Assembly: GCA_000499405.2 (NCBI GenBank)
Contig: HG738137.1
Location: forward strand, 9,721,459 to 9,785,458
Length of the DNA: 64,000 nucleotides
Origin: Onchocerca volvulus
Taxonomy: Eukaryota; Nematoda; Chromadorea; Rhabditida; Onchocercidae
Reading direction: 5' to 3'
In this document: one piece after another, positions 38,349-51,301 of the stretch
How the letters are laid out: every line of letters starts with the position of its first letter
How positions within the stretch are numbered: the first letter of the stretch is position 1
Program-made: the position numbers and the translations under genes
The notes under the pieces: generated by a model
What the model saw: only the letters and a program-made list of their open reading frames with translations
Database searches by the model: none
Told to the model about the DNA's origin: nothing

Positions 38349-41300
38349 CTATAAGAAACCGTAGTGTTTGGTTGAATGTTGTTGGAATTTTGCTAGACGT
38401 TGCAAATCACTAGCTAAACGATCTACTTCACGTGGATCCACGCGATGACCGTGATCTGATCGTGTAACACTTCGAATCGAACGTGATGAACGTGTCTGAA
38501 ATTATTTGTTTGTTCTTCCTTTTCTTGATGTTTTTTTCATACTTTTCAAAACTTTTTATTTTACTAATACAATACTACATTATTCACTTCATTTACTATC
38601 AAGAATTATTTCGATTTTTCTCAATTTTAATCGATTTTTGACCTAATTCTCTCAATTGATCCCATCCAAATAATCGTTTATTAACTTATCCATTCAATAT
38701 TTCACATTTACAACCATCTATTATCGCTAAATTAAATTATTTATTCATTTTCTGAATTTCTAAACTATTTAAAGTTTACTTTATTTTCAATTTATTTTTT
38801 CTTTATTCACTGTTTAAAGATGAAGCAATGGATCAGCTAAAGCTCAAAATTCTCAGACAGGAAAGAATTCAATGGAAATGAAGAAAATGAAAATCAAGTT
38901 GGTAGTAAGTAATCTTAACTGTCAATGACTTTTCTTTCAGAAACACTGACATGTGTTCGTTATTTTTTAGGATTAAATTACATAGCAATTCGATTCTTAA
39001 AGATTATTCTCGTACTTGAAAAATGGAATTAAATTAGGAAATTGAGAAAGAGAGATATATATTTAAATAGAGAAAAGAGGTAAATTGAAAGGTAATTGAT
39101 GAGGATTATTTACCTATATATATATATTGACTTTCTTATGCAAAATTTTTAATTCTTATGCATTTGTACTTATGCATTTGTACGAATAATTATACAAGAA
39201 ATGATGGTTTTTCGGAAATTCTGAAAATTTCGTTTGATATTTTCAATATGGAATATTTGAAATTGCAACATCTCACCCTTTGAATTGAGCTGAAATCAGA
39301 AGATGGACGTGTTTTGATAATTACTTTCAGCTGACTTCGATTTCCCATGAACCATTCATGTTTTACGGCATCTGTAGCACTCAATCGTACATCCGGATCT
39401 GTTTCCAGCAATGCATCTACGAAATCTTTTGCTAATTCAGAACCGGACCAGAACTGGAATTTAATAATAATAATAATAATAGTAATAAAAATACCCATGT
39501 CTTTTTCCTTTAAATTATACCGCAATTAAGTGGAAAATTGCACTTAATTCCTTCAAGCCATTCAATATTTCAATAACAACTTCGTCTTTTCATTCCTGTT
39601 TGCCTCATTTTTGCTAATTAGGTTAATTATTATACGAAAAAGAAGCTTTCGAAGAAACTATTTAGACAAAATTGTGATGAAATCAAACCTGTGGATAATA
39701 AATATAATTAGCTGTGATAATTTGTGTATACAATCGAGATCGACAATCATCATCAAATGGCATTATACCGGACATTAAAATATATGCTATGACACCAACT
39801 GCCCACATATCAACTTTTTCAGTATATGCAGAACGAAGAAGAACCTTTAAAAATTATTCAAATTTCAAAAATGACCATTTTCCAAATTATTCATCGTTAG
39901 TAAGTAACATTTCATATTTCAAATTATTCAAAAAATCGCTGAATTTAAAAATATCAAAAATAGGATAAATCAATTACCTCTGGTGCAATGTATTCGGGTG
40001 TACCACAAGTTTCGGTCATTTTTTCTTCAGATGTTTGAGCCTGATAAGCTAGGCCAAAATCAGTAATGAGAAGCCTAGCATCAGGTGTCGTATCACTATA
40101 CAATAAATTCTCGGGTTTCAAATCTCGATGTGTCACTCGAATACTATGCAGATAAGCTAGGCCATTCAGAAGCATTCGAAGAGCTTGTCGAGCTTCTACT
40201 TCTGAATATCTTCCCTTCGCTACCACTCGATTATACATTTCACCGCCACTTGCCATCTCCATCACGATGAATAAACGTGATGACGATTTAAATACCTAGA
40301 AATTCCATTTGCTATAGTTTACTAATTCACAGATCGATTTCAATCGATGAAATTAAAATCACTACTTCAATACTTCAAGTCCTATCCTTCTCGTTTCAGA
40401 TTTCTTTCCAAAATTGAATCTGTTTTAAATCAGAATCAATTCTGTCAAAAGAACAAACAAACAAAAGGATCGAAGAGAAAGCTAAAAGAATAGTTATAAA
40501 TTTGAGTACTTCTTCAAGTCTGATCACAAATGGATGCTGTAAACGACTTAGTATCGATAATTCATTATTTACAGTACCACAATCGGATGAAACCAATTTT
40601 ACGGCATAATATTTCTGCGTAAGTCGGTGTTGTACCCGAAGAACCTGCAATGGTACTCAATTTTAGTTGCCAGAAAAAGTAATTTTCACTTAGTTTAATA
40701 ACCAACAACTGGCTGCATTATAATTTCTGCCCTTATTTAATGCATAAATACTTGCATAATTTAAGATTAGAATTGCAATAAACTTCGATAATGGAATAAA
40801 GCGAAATGGAATGACGGATTGAAGATGGATTAACTTTCAAATAGTTCGATTATCGTAACAAATCTTACCTGTGAAAATGAACCTTTACCAATGACAGCTA
40901 ATACTTCATACTTGCAAACAAGACGCGAATCGAGTCGCAAAGCTGGGCGATCTTTGAGAGCACATTCTGTCGCTTTCACAGTTGTAATACTACGATTTTG
41001 CGCTTCATTTTCGCTCTACAAATGTTGCAAGGTTAGAATGAATTTCATTGATGTACCCGAAAATTCAAATTCAAAATCAAAAATTGTAGAATTTTTCATT
41101 TGTTATTTGTCAAATTTAAGAAAATTTGAGATTAAAAAACAAAAATTTCAAAATTTGCTATTAGTTTCATTATTAAAAGATTGTTGTCTGTCATTCCTTG
41201 AAATTTTAAATTTTCAAAATTATTTGAGCAAATATTGCAAATACTTTTTCCTCTGCTCACTTCTTGCTTTAAATTTTGCTGATGAAAATTTTAACGCTAA

Positions 41301-44300
41301 GAATAGCAGCAATTTTAAATTGAAAATGCATCGATCTTAGAAACAACAGATGCTATTCTTAAATTTGAACAATAAGTGACGGAAAATTAAGGGAGAAAGA
41401 TATTTAAATATTCTCCAACTATACCAAGAAAAAAATTGAAAAAATTTGATTTTATCAAATCAAAAGATATCTAACTTTGCAATTTATCAAAAATCAGGAT
41501 TATATTTATAATGTCATTAAAATTTTAACTGCAAAGAAATCAAGAGAACGGTTGAATATAGAGGTCATTGGTCAATTGCCCATCTATGAAAGGTATAAAA
41601 AACTCAAACTTCATAAACATGATATGAACGATAACATTGATTACTATCACTGATATCTCATTTCATATTATCTTTGGGAAAGATTTCTGCCAAGTGTATA
41701 TGATATTTAATTGCTTTACAAAATTTTCAAACTCATCAAATTTATATTTTTATCAGAATGAATTATTAAAATTTCTTATTTTAATTGTATCATATAAAAA
41801 GGAATTGGTAATTCTTGTATATCTTTTTTTGGTTTTCCTAATTATTTAAACTAGTATATCATCATAAATCTTCGGCATGTTTTGAAACAATTTTTGTAAT
41901 AAAAAGAAATTTATTGATTATTTTCATCTTTCGAAATGTTTAAATTTTGAAAAGTTAATGGAAAAAGTCGATAAAATGTTTTATGACTATTTAAACTTTA
42001 TTTTATGTCTAGCATTTTGCCCTTTCTCTTGGTATTTTTCAAAGCTATCAGGAAGTGGCAAGTCTAACAGAAAATTTATTTCTTTTTTATTATTTCAACG
42101 TGAAAGTATTAGTGCCACAAATCTTTCCAATAAATAAACTGAAAATAAACAACAGGAAAGAAATGGAAGAATACTTCTATGCATAACTAATTATGCAAAA
42201 TTCAACATTTTCAAGTTGATTAATTAATTAGTTAATTAATCGATTGATTGGAGGAGGAAAATAGTCTTCATTCAGCTAGACGATAATTTAGCTCATAAAG
42301 ATCGACAATTCTTTTTCTTAATGCTAAAATTTCAATCACTTAGAAAGCTTTTTTTAATCATGAAAAATATGGTTAATTATCCGTTTATTTCTTTCCTTTC
42401 CCAATCATAACTGAAAATATTATCATTGAAAGATTTATCGGATCCTTTATCAGTGTTGATGGATTGACCCCAAACAAATGCATTTTCTAGTGACCTTGAC
42501 ATTCAATGTTGAAAGAAGCCGAACTTCAATCAAAAAGGCACCCGGAAGTCAAACTGATTCGTTTAATTCATTCGTCAAAAGTTTAAGATTTCAGAATAAG
42601 ACAGCGTTTGTTAAGTTTATTTGAAGTTTAAAGCTTTCGAAACACTCATCTTACTATGACGGAAAAAAGCGTTTTTGTTTAGCTATCAGAACATATCTCA
42701 GCAATAGATGATAAGATGATAATATATATTTTATCTAAATTAAGAAGAAATAAAATTATCAATCTTTTCTTTTTTCATAAAAATTAAATTACAATGTTAA
42801 CTTTTCCTTTTAGCAAGAAATTAGGTTATTCTTTTAATGATTCAGTTGTTTCATGTAAAAATATTCTGTCATACGAAAATTTTGGTCATTTTTAGAGTAT
42901 TGAGAATTTTACTGAATGATTATTCTTTATAATTATAAAATATTTCAAGATATATGCATTTTTTGTATGTAAAAAATATGTATTACAATTAATTTAGTTT
43001 TATAAGGATCGAACTTTCTGTCATCGTTTGTGAGAATTACTGTAATAATTGGTGATTATTTGATAAGTAACTTTGTGATAACTAGATTCCGATGTTTGTG
43101 TTTGTGTGTATTATCACTATAAAAATGATGATTATATGTTGTTATCAGTTACAATCCGATATAAACTGATGATAAAATATATCAATGAATTGATGCAAAA
43201 TATTACAAAATGTACAGTGTGAAATTGAATGCAACTATTAAATGATTTGTTTTAGATGAAAGCAATAAATTAGAACAAATGTTAGGAATAATTGAATCGC
43301 CAAGTTGCATCACACAGCTGTATTTATCAGATCATCAATCATCTCCAAAATGCTATCATTCTTATCACAAACATCTTAACAGCTGAAAATTTTACAAAAG
43401 ATTTTGATAGAGGATATTGAAGATAAGATAACAGATGAATCCGATAACTTTGGCTTTCGCTTTCCTTTCCAATTCCTTTCTTCCGCTTCTGTTTCATTTC
43501 AATTTTTACTTTTAAAATGTCAAAATCGCAAAAATGATGATAAAGAGTGGTCAAATCTTTGAAATTATCACTTAAAAAGTAATATAAATAGAGCAACGAA
43601 ATTAATCGTCTAATATTAGTGAAAAAAAGATAAAATATTGGAAATTATTCTCAGAAATGCCGAAAATTTGACATTCTCAGAAATAAACGAAAAGAAATTC
43701 CAGAAAACTATGTAATTATTTTATTGCTATGAGGCAATAATAAAACTAGAAATTATATTTAAATTTGGCATAATATCTCAGAGTTTTTGAATAAAATAAA
43801 GAAATTTATTATCTCACAAAAGTCGAACAATTCGGATTACCAAATTTCATCATTTGATGAATAAGAAGAAATAATTAAATTAATTACACCATCTATAAAA
43901 AGCCATATTTCGATATTATATTTATTGCAAAAATCCAAAACTTTCTCTTCATGGCATCATGTTTGTATATATTTTTTTCTTCAAAATATTTCAAATTTCA
44001 TTTGAATTCATAAATTATACGTTAAATTTTTTTTTTCGAAAAGTTTTCCCAGTCTTGTCAAAGCTCATTAAGAGACTATGCCGTTGTTCGATTATTTATA
44101 AGCATTAATTTAAGTGGTAAGAGTTAAATTCGTAATTTTTTTGTAAAATTCCGAAAGGATTATTCTGATGTAAAATCCTTCCCATTCAAATTTATTGGTA
44201 CCAATCGATCACTCTAATTTGAATGAGTTGCTGATTTAAAAATGTGTATACACATTAGTTCAAAGTAATAGTAATTACATTAAAGAATTTTACCGCCATT

Positions 44301-47300
44301 TGCTAATATATCTTTGTAACATATTGAACAATTTTAATTTGAAATTTCAGAAAAAATCATCTTGAATTTCGCTTCTTTTCTTGAAAAAGTCAAATTTTTG
44401 CCTGAATAATTTCACAGAATTAAATGAAATTAATTTAAATTGCTTTTTTCATATTGTTGACAATAAGTCGGATCAGAATTTTTGTAAATAAATCTCAAAA
44501 TATCAAAAATCAATATGCTAGAAGTAGTCGTGAAAATGGTCTCTACACATAAGTAAACATTTAAATAATAAATTATTCTGATAGTTTATTGAAATTTTAA
44601 AAGTAAACAATTATTCTTCTTGCCATTTTTATTTTGAATCTCTGTTTTCTGTCTTTAAAACATCGAATACTGAGAATTATGAAAATGAAATATTTCGGAT
44701 CTGGCGAATGTTTTTTTTTTTTTTTTTCGCTACCAGAATTTATTCTTAACCTTCAATTCCGCAATTTTGAAATTTTGTCAACTGAATTGTCATCTACAAG
44801 TTGATATTTTAGTGGAAAGAATTACTAATGATTTGTTGTTTATTTTAAAAGAAAAGAATATGATAATTATTCATTTTGGGAATGAAAATCGAATGTTAAC
44901 TTTATTTCTCTTCTTTTTTTTTTTTTTTTTTTTTTTTTAAACATTTTGTTAAAAGATTGTGTTATAAATCTACCATTAAGACAAAAAACAATAATTTTTA
45001 CGTTTTGTTTAATGAATCACAAATATTAAGTTTTTAAAAATTTTGGTTTGATATCAGCAGGAAATGAATAAACATAATTATCTTAGAAATATTAATTATT
45101 GGTGGAAATTAAAATTACAATTGAGAATGAAAAATAAAAATCAAGTGATTTTGTTCCATTATTGAAATTTAAAATTTATTTTCCTCTTATCTGAATTTTG
45201 AAATGTCTCAAAGAATGTGTATGACAGAAAGTTTCGAATCTAAAAATTCCAAATTTATAAGAAATTTTAAAATTTTATGACATAGGCTTTCATTTCATTT
45301 TTGCTGAAAAAAGATACATAGAGTGACCATTTGAATATGGTATCTCTAAATGTGCGATTATTTTAATATTTCCAACCATATAATTGATTTTAGATTTTAA
45401 ATCATAACACTATTAATAAAAGGAATTTAAAATTTAGAAATTCATAAATAATTTCAAAAAAAATTTAATTTTTTCTTGTAAACTATTCAAGTAATTTTCC
45501 TCCTGAAAGAGATCAATTTACGTCAGAAGAAATAAATGATTGAAAGGTTCATGTTATTTAACTAGGTAGGAAGAAATGTCATTCATTTGCACTTTAAGTA
45601 AATAGAAGGAAAGAATTTTTTTCCTTCGCTCTAAATTTTTTTTTCTGATTGACACTGGATTGACGCATTTAGAAAAGAGCCTTAAATTGAACTTGAAAGA
45701 GTAATTTTTTTCCTTTTTTTTTTTGATTTTTTTTTCTTTTTTAAGAATTTTTCAATATTTTTTTTTCGAAACATTTATCCAACAATGTATTTTATCTCTC
45801 CAAATAACAAGTATCGGAGGCTAAATAGGCTAATTGCATTTGTGCATGCATTCAAGCGCACTTTACCAGATGTCCTTGAGTTGCGACGAAAATGCGAAAA
45901 GAGAAATTAGTTTAACGAATTTTGAAATCCTCCAAATTTTCATATGGTCAATTACACGGCTAAAATTTTACTTAATCTTAATATCAATGGCGAGAAATTT
46001 GTCACGAATGAATGATATTTCGAATCAGAAACATATCATAACTTTACATTCATATGTCATTTAACATGACAGATAGAAATTCGCTAATTTTAATCTTAGA
46101 AAACAGATAGTACTGCTTGTTACAAAAATATTCTGTTTCTCTCTACTCAAAAAATGATCAAAGTTCAATTCAACTTATTCTCTAATTTTCAAAATTTTAT
46201 AGGAAAAAAAAAATTGTTTAAAAAATAGAGATCAATGGTCAATCGATATGTTTACAAAGATTTTGGAATAAATCAAAGATAATTGCGCATTAATGGCATC
46301 AGTGTAAACAAAGCAAATCATGTTTGAATGTTAGTTTAATTCGATTCGGTATGATAAAGAAATCATGAATTAATTGTCGAATATAGAGAATTTGAAAATT
46401 GAATTTAAATCTCACAGATGAAAAGTGAAACTAACTACCTTTCAATTCCAATTCCGTTCCAGTAGAAGAGTATCTGATGGTTAGGATTTCAATTAAATCA
46501 TTTTTTAATTTAATCCTGGAAAATGTTCCGAATTTCGAAAGAATAAAAAACTGTAGAAAAAGGCCTATTGCTGAAATTTTCAGAAAGTGATACCATCTAG
46601 CAACAATTGAAAAGAATTCTAAAAATGAGCATTTTTAAATTGAGAAGCGAAAAGGTAAACAGTCATTGTTTACCTTCATTAAGTAAAATTCGAATCATTT
46701 TATAAAGCTATTTTGAGGCATTTCAACATTTCAAACAAAATTAGAAATGAAATATTTCTTTTTTTTTCGGTTTTTTTATTTAAACTTTTCAAATATTTTC
46801 AACATTTTATGTGCAAATGCTGACAATAGCTTTTGTTTCATAAAGCAAAAAATCGAATAACTGAAAGCAAAATTTGAAAAAAAAAATGAAATCCATATTA
46901 AACTTCATTTTACAAATAAAGTCTGCAATCAAAAATACAAAATAGATTAAATGGTTAACAATATTATTATTTATTTCCTTCACTTTGTATTTATGATGGC
47001 TTTTAGAAAAAAGGAAATATAAAATTTTTACGATTCGCTGGAAAATACGATTGTAATAAAATATTCATTAAAAAATCGTAAAGATAATGGATATGCGAAA
47101 TTTTATTACTCATCGTTATTGTAACAAAAATCGTTTAAGAAATACATTCATTAATTAATTGCATCTTAGAGAAGGCAATAATAATAAGGACAACAATCCG
47201 AGCTATTTGCATGTAAAATAGGAATTTAAGAAATATTCAAATGGTAATTAATATTAACAAAAATGGCCATAAATTTCTGTCAAATTTTGCTCCACATAAA

Positions 47301-50300
47301 ATGACATAAATTTGACATGAGAATTCAATTTTTGCATCATTTATAGAATTGGATTGCAGAAGGAGATATAAATTTAAGCAAACTGATATTTCAAATAAAA
47401 TTTTTTTCAAAATTATATGTCATTTTTCTTATTTTACACGCAAATGGCTCGAATCGTTTGTTCTTATTATTGTTTCTTTTTTTTTTTTTTTTTTTTTTCT
47501 AAGATATAATTAATTAATGAATGTATTTCTTCTAGCCCAACTGATTGTTTCCATTAATTATTATTTTCATATTTCAATTCTTGCTTGCAATCCTGTTTAA
47601 TTCTGCGATATAACTGCTTGTTTCGTTAAAAATTTCAAATTATTAGAGATTTTTTTCTTAAAATTCAATGATGTGAAAGAAATATTAAACGAAGAAGAGA
47701 ATGACTGATAGTTTTCAAATTTTTCAAGTGTGAAAAGGAGAAATGAATCGAATAATATATTTCATTGATGATTGATGCAATTTGTAAATAGTACATGTGA
47801 AAAAAAAGTTAAAATGACTGAATTTTACATTGACTTCCCTAAAAACTATTTAAAAATTTTTTTCAATTTATTGTAAGATTTCCTTTTTTTTTTTTTTTAA
47901 TTAAAAATTAAAAAAATTCTTTTACTTCTCTTTTTAAACTTCAGTCTCGATCATATTTCTCACACACAAAAAAACAAAGAAAAAAAATGCCCAATCGAGG
48001 TACATTCTTCCTTTCCTTTCCTGCTAAACTCTTTTGAAATGATCGAAACTGGGTATTGATTTTGGTGTTTTAATTTTAAAATTTTAATTTAATCGCAATT
48101 TTTAAGTAAATTACTAAAAAAAATTTTGCTGAAAAATAAAAATGTCAATGATTTTGAAATTGAAAAGAAAGAAAAATGATATATATGAATAACATATATC
48201 GTGCAGCAACAAATATTATAATAATTAAGAGAAAAAGAAATTGAAAAGGCAAAATAGAAAATAATTAAATAATGACGTTTAGTCAATTGAATAAGTAAAT
48301 AAAACGTTAATTAATTAAATTAATTAGATAATTTACCTCACGTTTAGCTCGAATATACCATTGATTAGTAGTATGCTGAGCAGGCGTATTCATACTTATT
48401 CATCCAATTCGCTACCAATATAAATGTTTATTTCTGCTTGAATGGATACAAAACAAAAGAGGAATTTTCTTCCTTCTTGTTGTCAAAGAATGCAAAAATT
48501 TGAAAAGAAAAGATGGAAAAGGACCTCAAACTTGTTTGAAAATGCTCGAATGGATGTGAGAGTAAACGTGCCGACATGCAATTATAACAATCTTTTCTTA
48601 AAGGAAAATAAACTTGACTCATTCAATTATATCAAGTTTTCAAAAATTTCAATCCTTCTACTACTACTAATAATAATAATAAAAATAATAAATAGTTCAA
48701 AGTTGAAATCAAGTTTATAATATTTTTGTTTTATTCTTTTCTTTTTCTTCCTTTCTTTCATTTCTTTCTTTCACTTCTAACTACATTCTTGTTTTCGCCT
48801 TTTCAAATATGCTTGAATTTCATATAAAAAAATTTACATTCAAAAATATTTGTGGTTAATTATTTGTTCGATACATCGTATCATCACTCCCTATTTTGTT
48901 CAATTTATAATATTTATGATTTTTGATCGTTTAATTTTTCCATCAAGTTTGAAAATATGAAAGTTCTTTCGAAAAAAATAAAAAAAAAGTAACAGAAGAA
49001 AGAATGTGTGTTTGCATTTGACATATAAATATGTAATAACGAAATAGATATTATATACTCCAATTATCAACAAATTTTTGTAATATTTACTAATCAATTT
49101 TAAGGGTAACAAATTAATCTCTTAAATTAGAAGTTTTATAAAATTTTCGGATATCAAGAGTTTATCAGTAAGATTTGGAAAGGAATCGAGTGTCACGTGT
49201 CACATTACTTTACTATCTCTTTTTATAATTATCTTTTATTTTTTCGATAGAATGAGAGAGTGAAATTGAAAATTTTTCATTTCAATCAATAAATCTTGAA
49301 AAATTTTTCTAGTTCTCAACTCAAATTTCTCTAATTAGCAAAGGTCAGAATGAATGAATATATGTCTAGTTGATTGACAATTAATCATCCCGATAATTAA
49401 TTATTTCAGTATTTGTTTAGTTGAAAAAAAAAAAAAAAAGCGAGTACATTAGAATAGATTCAGATATTACCTGTTCATTTTAATTAATCATACTATTTTC
49501 TGCTCCTTTTTTTCTAACATTCGTCAAATTGTTCAAATTTGATTTTTTCTTTTTTTTTTTTTTTGCGTTTAGACCATTTTTTTGCCAAACATTTCATTTT
49601 ATGAAGCTAATTAATCAATTAATTGTTTCAATCATTACTAATCGTCAATTCAGTTTTCTTTTACAAAATGGAATAAAATCGATCCAGCAACAAAGTGCTA
49701 AATATAAATGATTTTGCAAGGTAATAATTCCTAATTAGTTTTACCTAATTAATTAATTCTATTATCTTGAAACACACCGTGGCGTCTTTTCATGTAAACA
49801 GGAATAAATTACTCGAATTACAAAATTCAAAAAAGTTTCTTGTCAAATATCCTCAAAACATTGCACTAGTATTTTTATTGCAAATTAAAATAATATAAAA
49901 ATGTTCTCTTTTTTTGTAAAATGCATCCTCATTCTTTTTCTCTCTCCCTTCCCTCTCTTTTCTCTTTTTCTCTTTCTCTCTCTTTTATGAGAAAGAATAT
50001 TATAAGAGTTTCTGGATGAAGAAATTATGAATGGTACTTGAAATTGGGATTTTTTAAAAATAGTCCTAAAAATTAATGCGAGAAGTTTAGATGAAATGAT
50101 GGAGGAAGTGAGGAAAGAAAAAATTGAAGTTAAAACGATTACTCTAATAATTAATTAAGAATATAAATTATCGATTTTTCAAACAAAAATTACGAATTAC
50201 ATATTTCATAAAATTATTCGAAATAAACTAACATTGGTGAGGTTTGTTCGAGTAAAAAATGCGGTAATCCAACGCGATTTTCTCAATAAATTACATAAGA

Positions 50301-50391
50301 AATTTTGGCGCAAAGTGGTCTTTCGTTCGAAACCATACTTTTCAAGTCTTGCTGAATCATTCATACAACTCGAACTTTGCTTATTACCCAT
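38349..50391 (-). CDS. PSKH1: PSKH1-type serine/threonine protein kinase (CaMK group)
   Basis: Eight exons, minus strand: 50391-50339, 48394-48337, 41015-40869, 40644-40510, 40295-39978, 39844-39689, 39453-39277, 38495-38349; 396 aa. The kinase core is complete: IGKGSFSQV (G80/G82), AVK (K102), helix-C E114, HRDLKPENLL (D189), DFG (210-212), GTPEYIAPE (229-237), VDMWAVGVIAYILMSGIMPF. The tail TRSSRSIRSVTRS is nearly the human PSKH1 tail, which decides the family. Human PSKH1 (424 aa) is anchored at Golgi and plasma membranes by N-terminal myristate and palmitate; here exon 1 starts MGNKQSSSC, the same kind of signal. The last six exons are very secure. Exon 2 is good (WYIRAKRE, donor GAG|GTAAAT). 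Exon 1 is inferred from phase and motif, and the exon 2 acceptor (AATAAG) is weak. The intron at 41016-48336 (7.3 kb) is unusually long for this window. Confidence 0.9.
41016..48336. other. Large PSKH1-like intron
   Basis: Contents: AT-rich DNA with poly-T runs (44710, 44919-44938, 47479-47501) and the foldback repeat at 47138-47530. Frames up to 149 codons (40891-41340) overlap the third kinase exon on the other strand and run into intron; they are not genes. No nested gene or RNA gene was recognised. Confidence 0.6.
47138..47530. repeat. Foldback (inverted) repeat in the kinase intron
   Basis: Left arm 47138-47220 begins AGAAATACATTCATTAATTA and ends GAGCTATTTGCATGTAAAATA. The reverse complement of the right arm (47431-47530) begins AGAAATACATTCATTAATTA and ends GAGCCATTTGCGTGTAAAATA. 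The arms are about 85-100 bp; the right one is stretched by a poly-T expansion. The loop is about 210 bp and contains smaller inverted pieces (TGTCAAATTT / AAATTTGACA). It is a MITE-like or foldback element; transcribed, it would form a long hairpin. Confidence 0.8.
49922..49986. repeat. CT-rich (CT)n/(CTTT)n tract
   Basis: A pyrimidine tract (TCTCTCCCTTCCCTCTCTTTTC) in the first intron of the kinase gene. It is a low-complexity repeat and could also act as a splicing or promoter element. Confidence 0.7.
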
Positions 50392-50956
50392 TCGAAGAGA
50401 TCACAAAGAATACTAACTCTCACTGAGTCAGGCCAGTATTTCAGTATAATTTCAGGAAATAAATTTGCAAAATCTTCGAAAACTTCAAAGATGAATCGAT
50501 TTGAAATTTGGCAGTAAGAAATGGAAAATTAGCAGCAGTAAAATCAGAAAAATAATATTTTTTTAAGCAAAAAGTGATCCATTCAATCTGCAATGAGCAA
50601 TTCATTTTTTTGAAATGTTTGCTAAGATAAATGATAAGATAAATGATGATGGTTGCTGAGATCGATGATAAATGATGGAAAAAAATGATAAAACGATTTT
50701 GAATCTAATCAATATTGCTATGTAAATAAATGTACAAAAAAAAATTAAAAGTGCATTTTAAATAAAAAATTAAAGAAAAAAAAAAAAGATTGATGATAAG
50801 AAATGCGATATTTTTTGATAACAGATATCATTTGCAATCAATGGATTTGATTGCAAGGTGTTTATTTTTTTTTTTTTGTTTATCAGGGAGTTGATAAAAA
50901 TGATAAGACAATCAGCAAAAATATTAATAGTAATAGTAGTAGTAGTAGTGATAGGA

Positions 50957-51301
50957 TTAATGATCATTGCCAAACAGAACAGGTTCAAAGGATTCTTCTG
51001 CTGGCGGATGGTCTATGAATAATGATAATTTGGTTGGTGTCAGCAGTAGTGTTGATGATGAGTGATGATTTGATGACATATGTATGGCAGGATGAGATTC
51101 TGCTTTCCTCTCTCTCTCTCGATTGTCGGGAATTGGCACTGGGACTGTCACTTCGGACCCGTGAGGGGCGGGGGAGAATGAGAGTCTTCTCGAGATTGGA
51201 TAACTCTCATGTACAGACACACCTCCAATTTCTTGAAGATGGTGAAGGGGAGAGAAAAAAAATACCTGCTCAAGTTTTGAATAATTTTCTGAAGAAGGCA
51301 A
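50957..51301 (-). other. GC-richer block with a 114-codon open frame
   Basis: This block is markedly less AT-rich than its flanks. The minus frame is Ser/Pro/His-rich and protein-like (VSVHESYPISRRLSFSPAPHG, HMSSNHHSSSTLLLTPTKL, PPAEESFEPVLFGNDH, then a stop). No domain was recognised and no upstream exon could be joined. Because it lies 0.6-0.9 kb upstream of the first kinase exon and includes a GC box and a CT run, it may be the promoter or a 5' non-coding exon instead. The plus-strand frame of 95 codons is its shadow. Confidence 0.3.
51165..51174. promoter_or_regulatory. GC box (Sp1/KLF-type site)
   Basis: GGGGCGGGGG is the only long G/C run of its kind in the window. It lies about 775 bp upstream of the putative first exon of the PSKH1-like kinase, in a GC-richer block. 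Function as a promoter element is inferred from position and consensus only. Confidence 0.4.

Noticed and set aside
40891..41340. 149-codon frame on the plus strand, the longest open frame in the window
   Set aside because: It overlaps the glycine-loop exon of the kinase on the opposite strand and continues into AT-rich intron; composition is typical of chance (K/F/N/S-rich).
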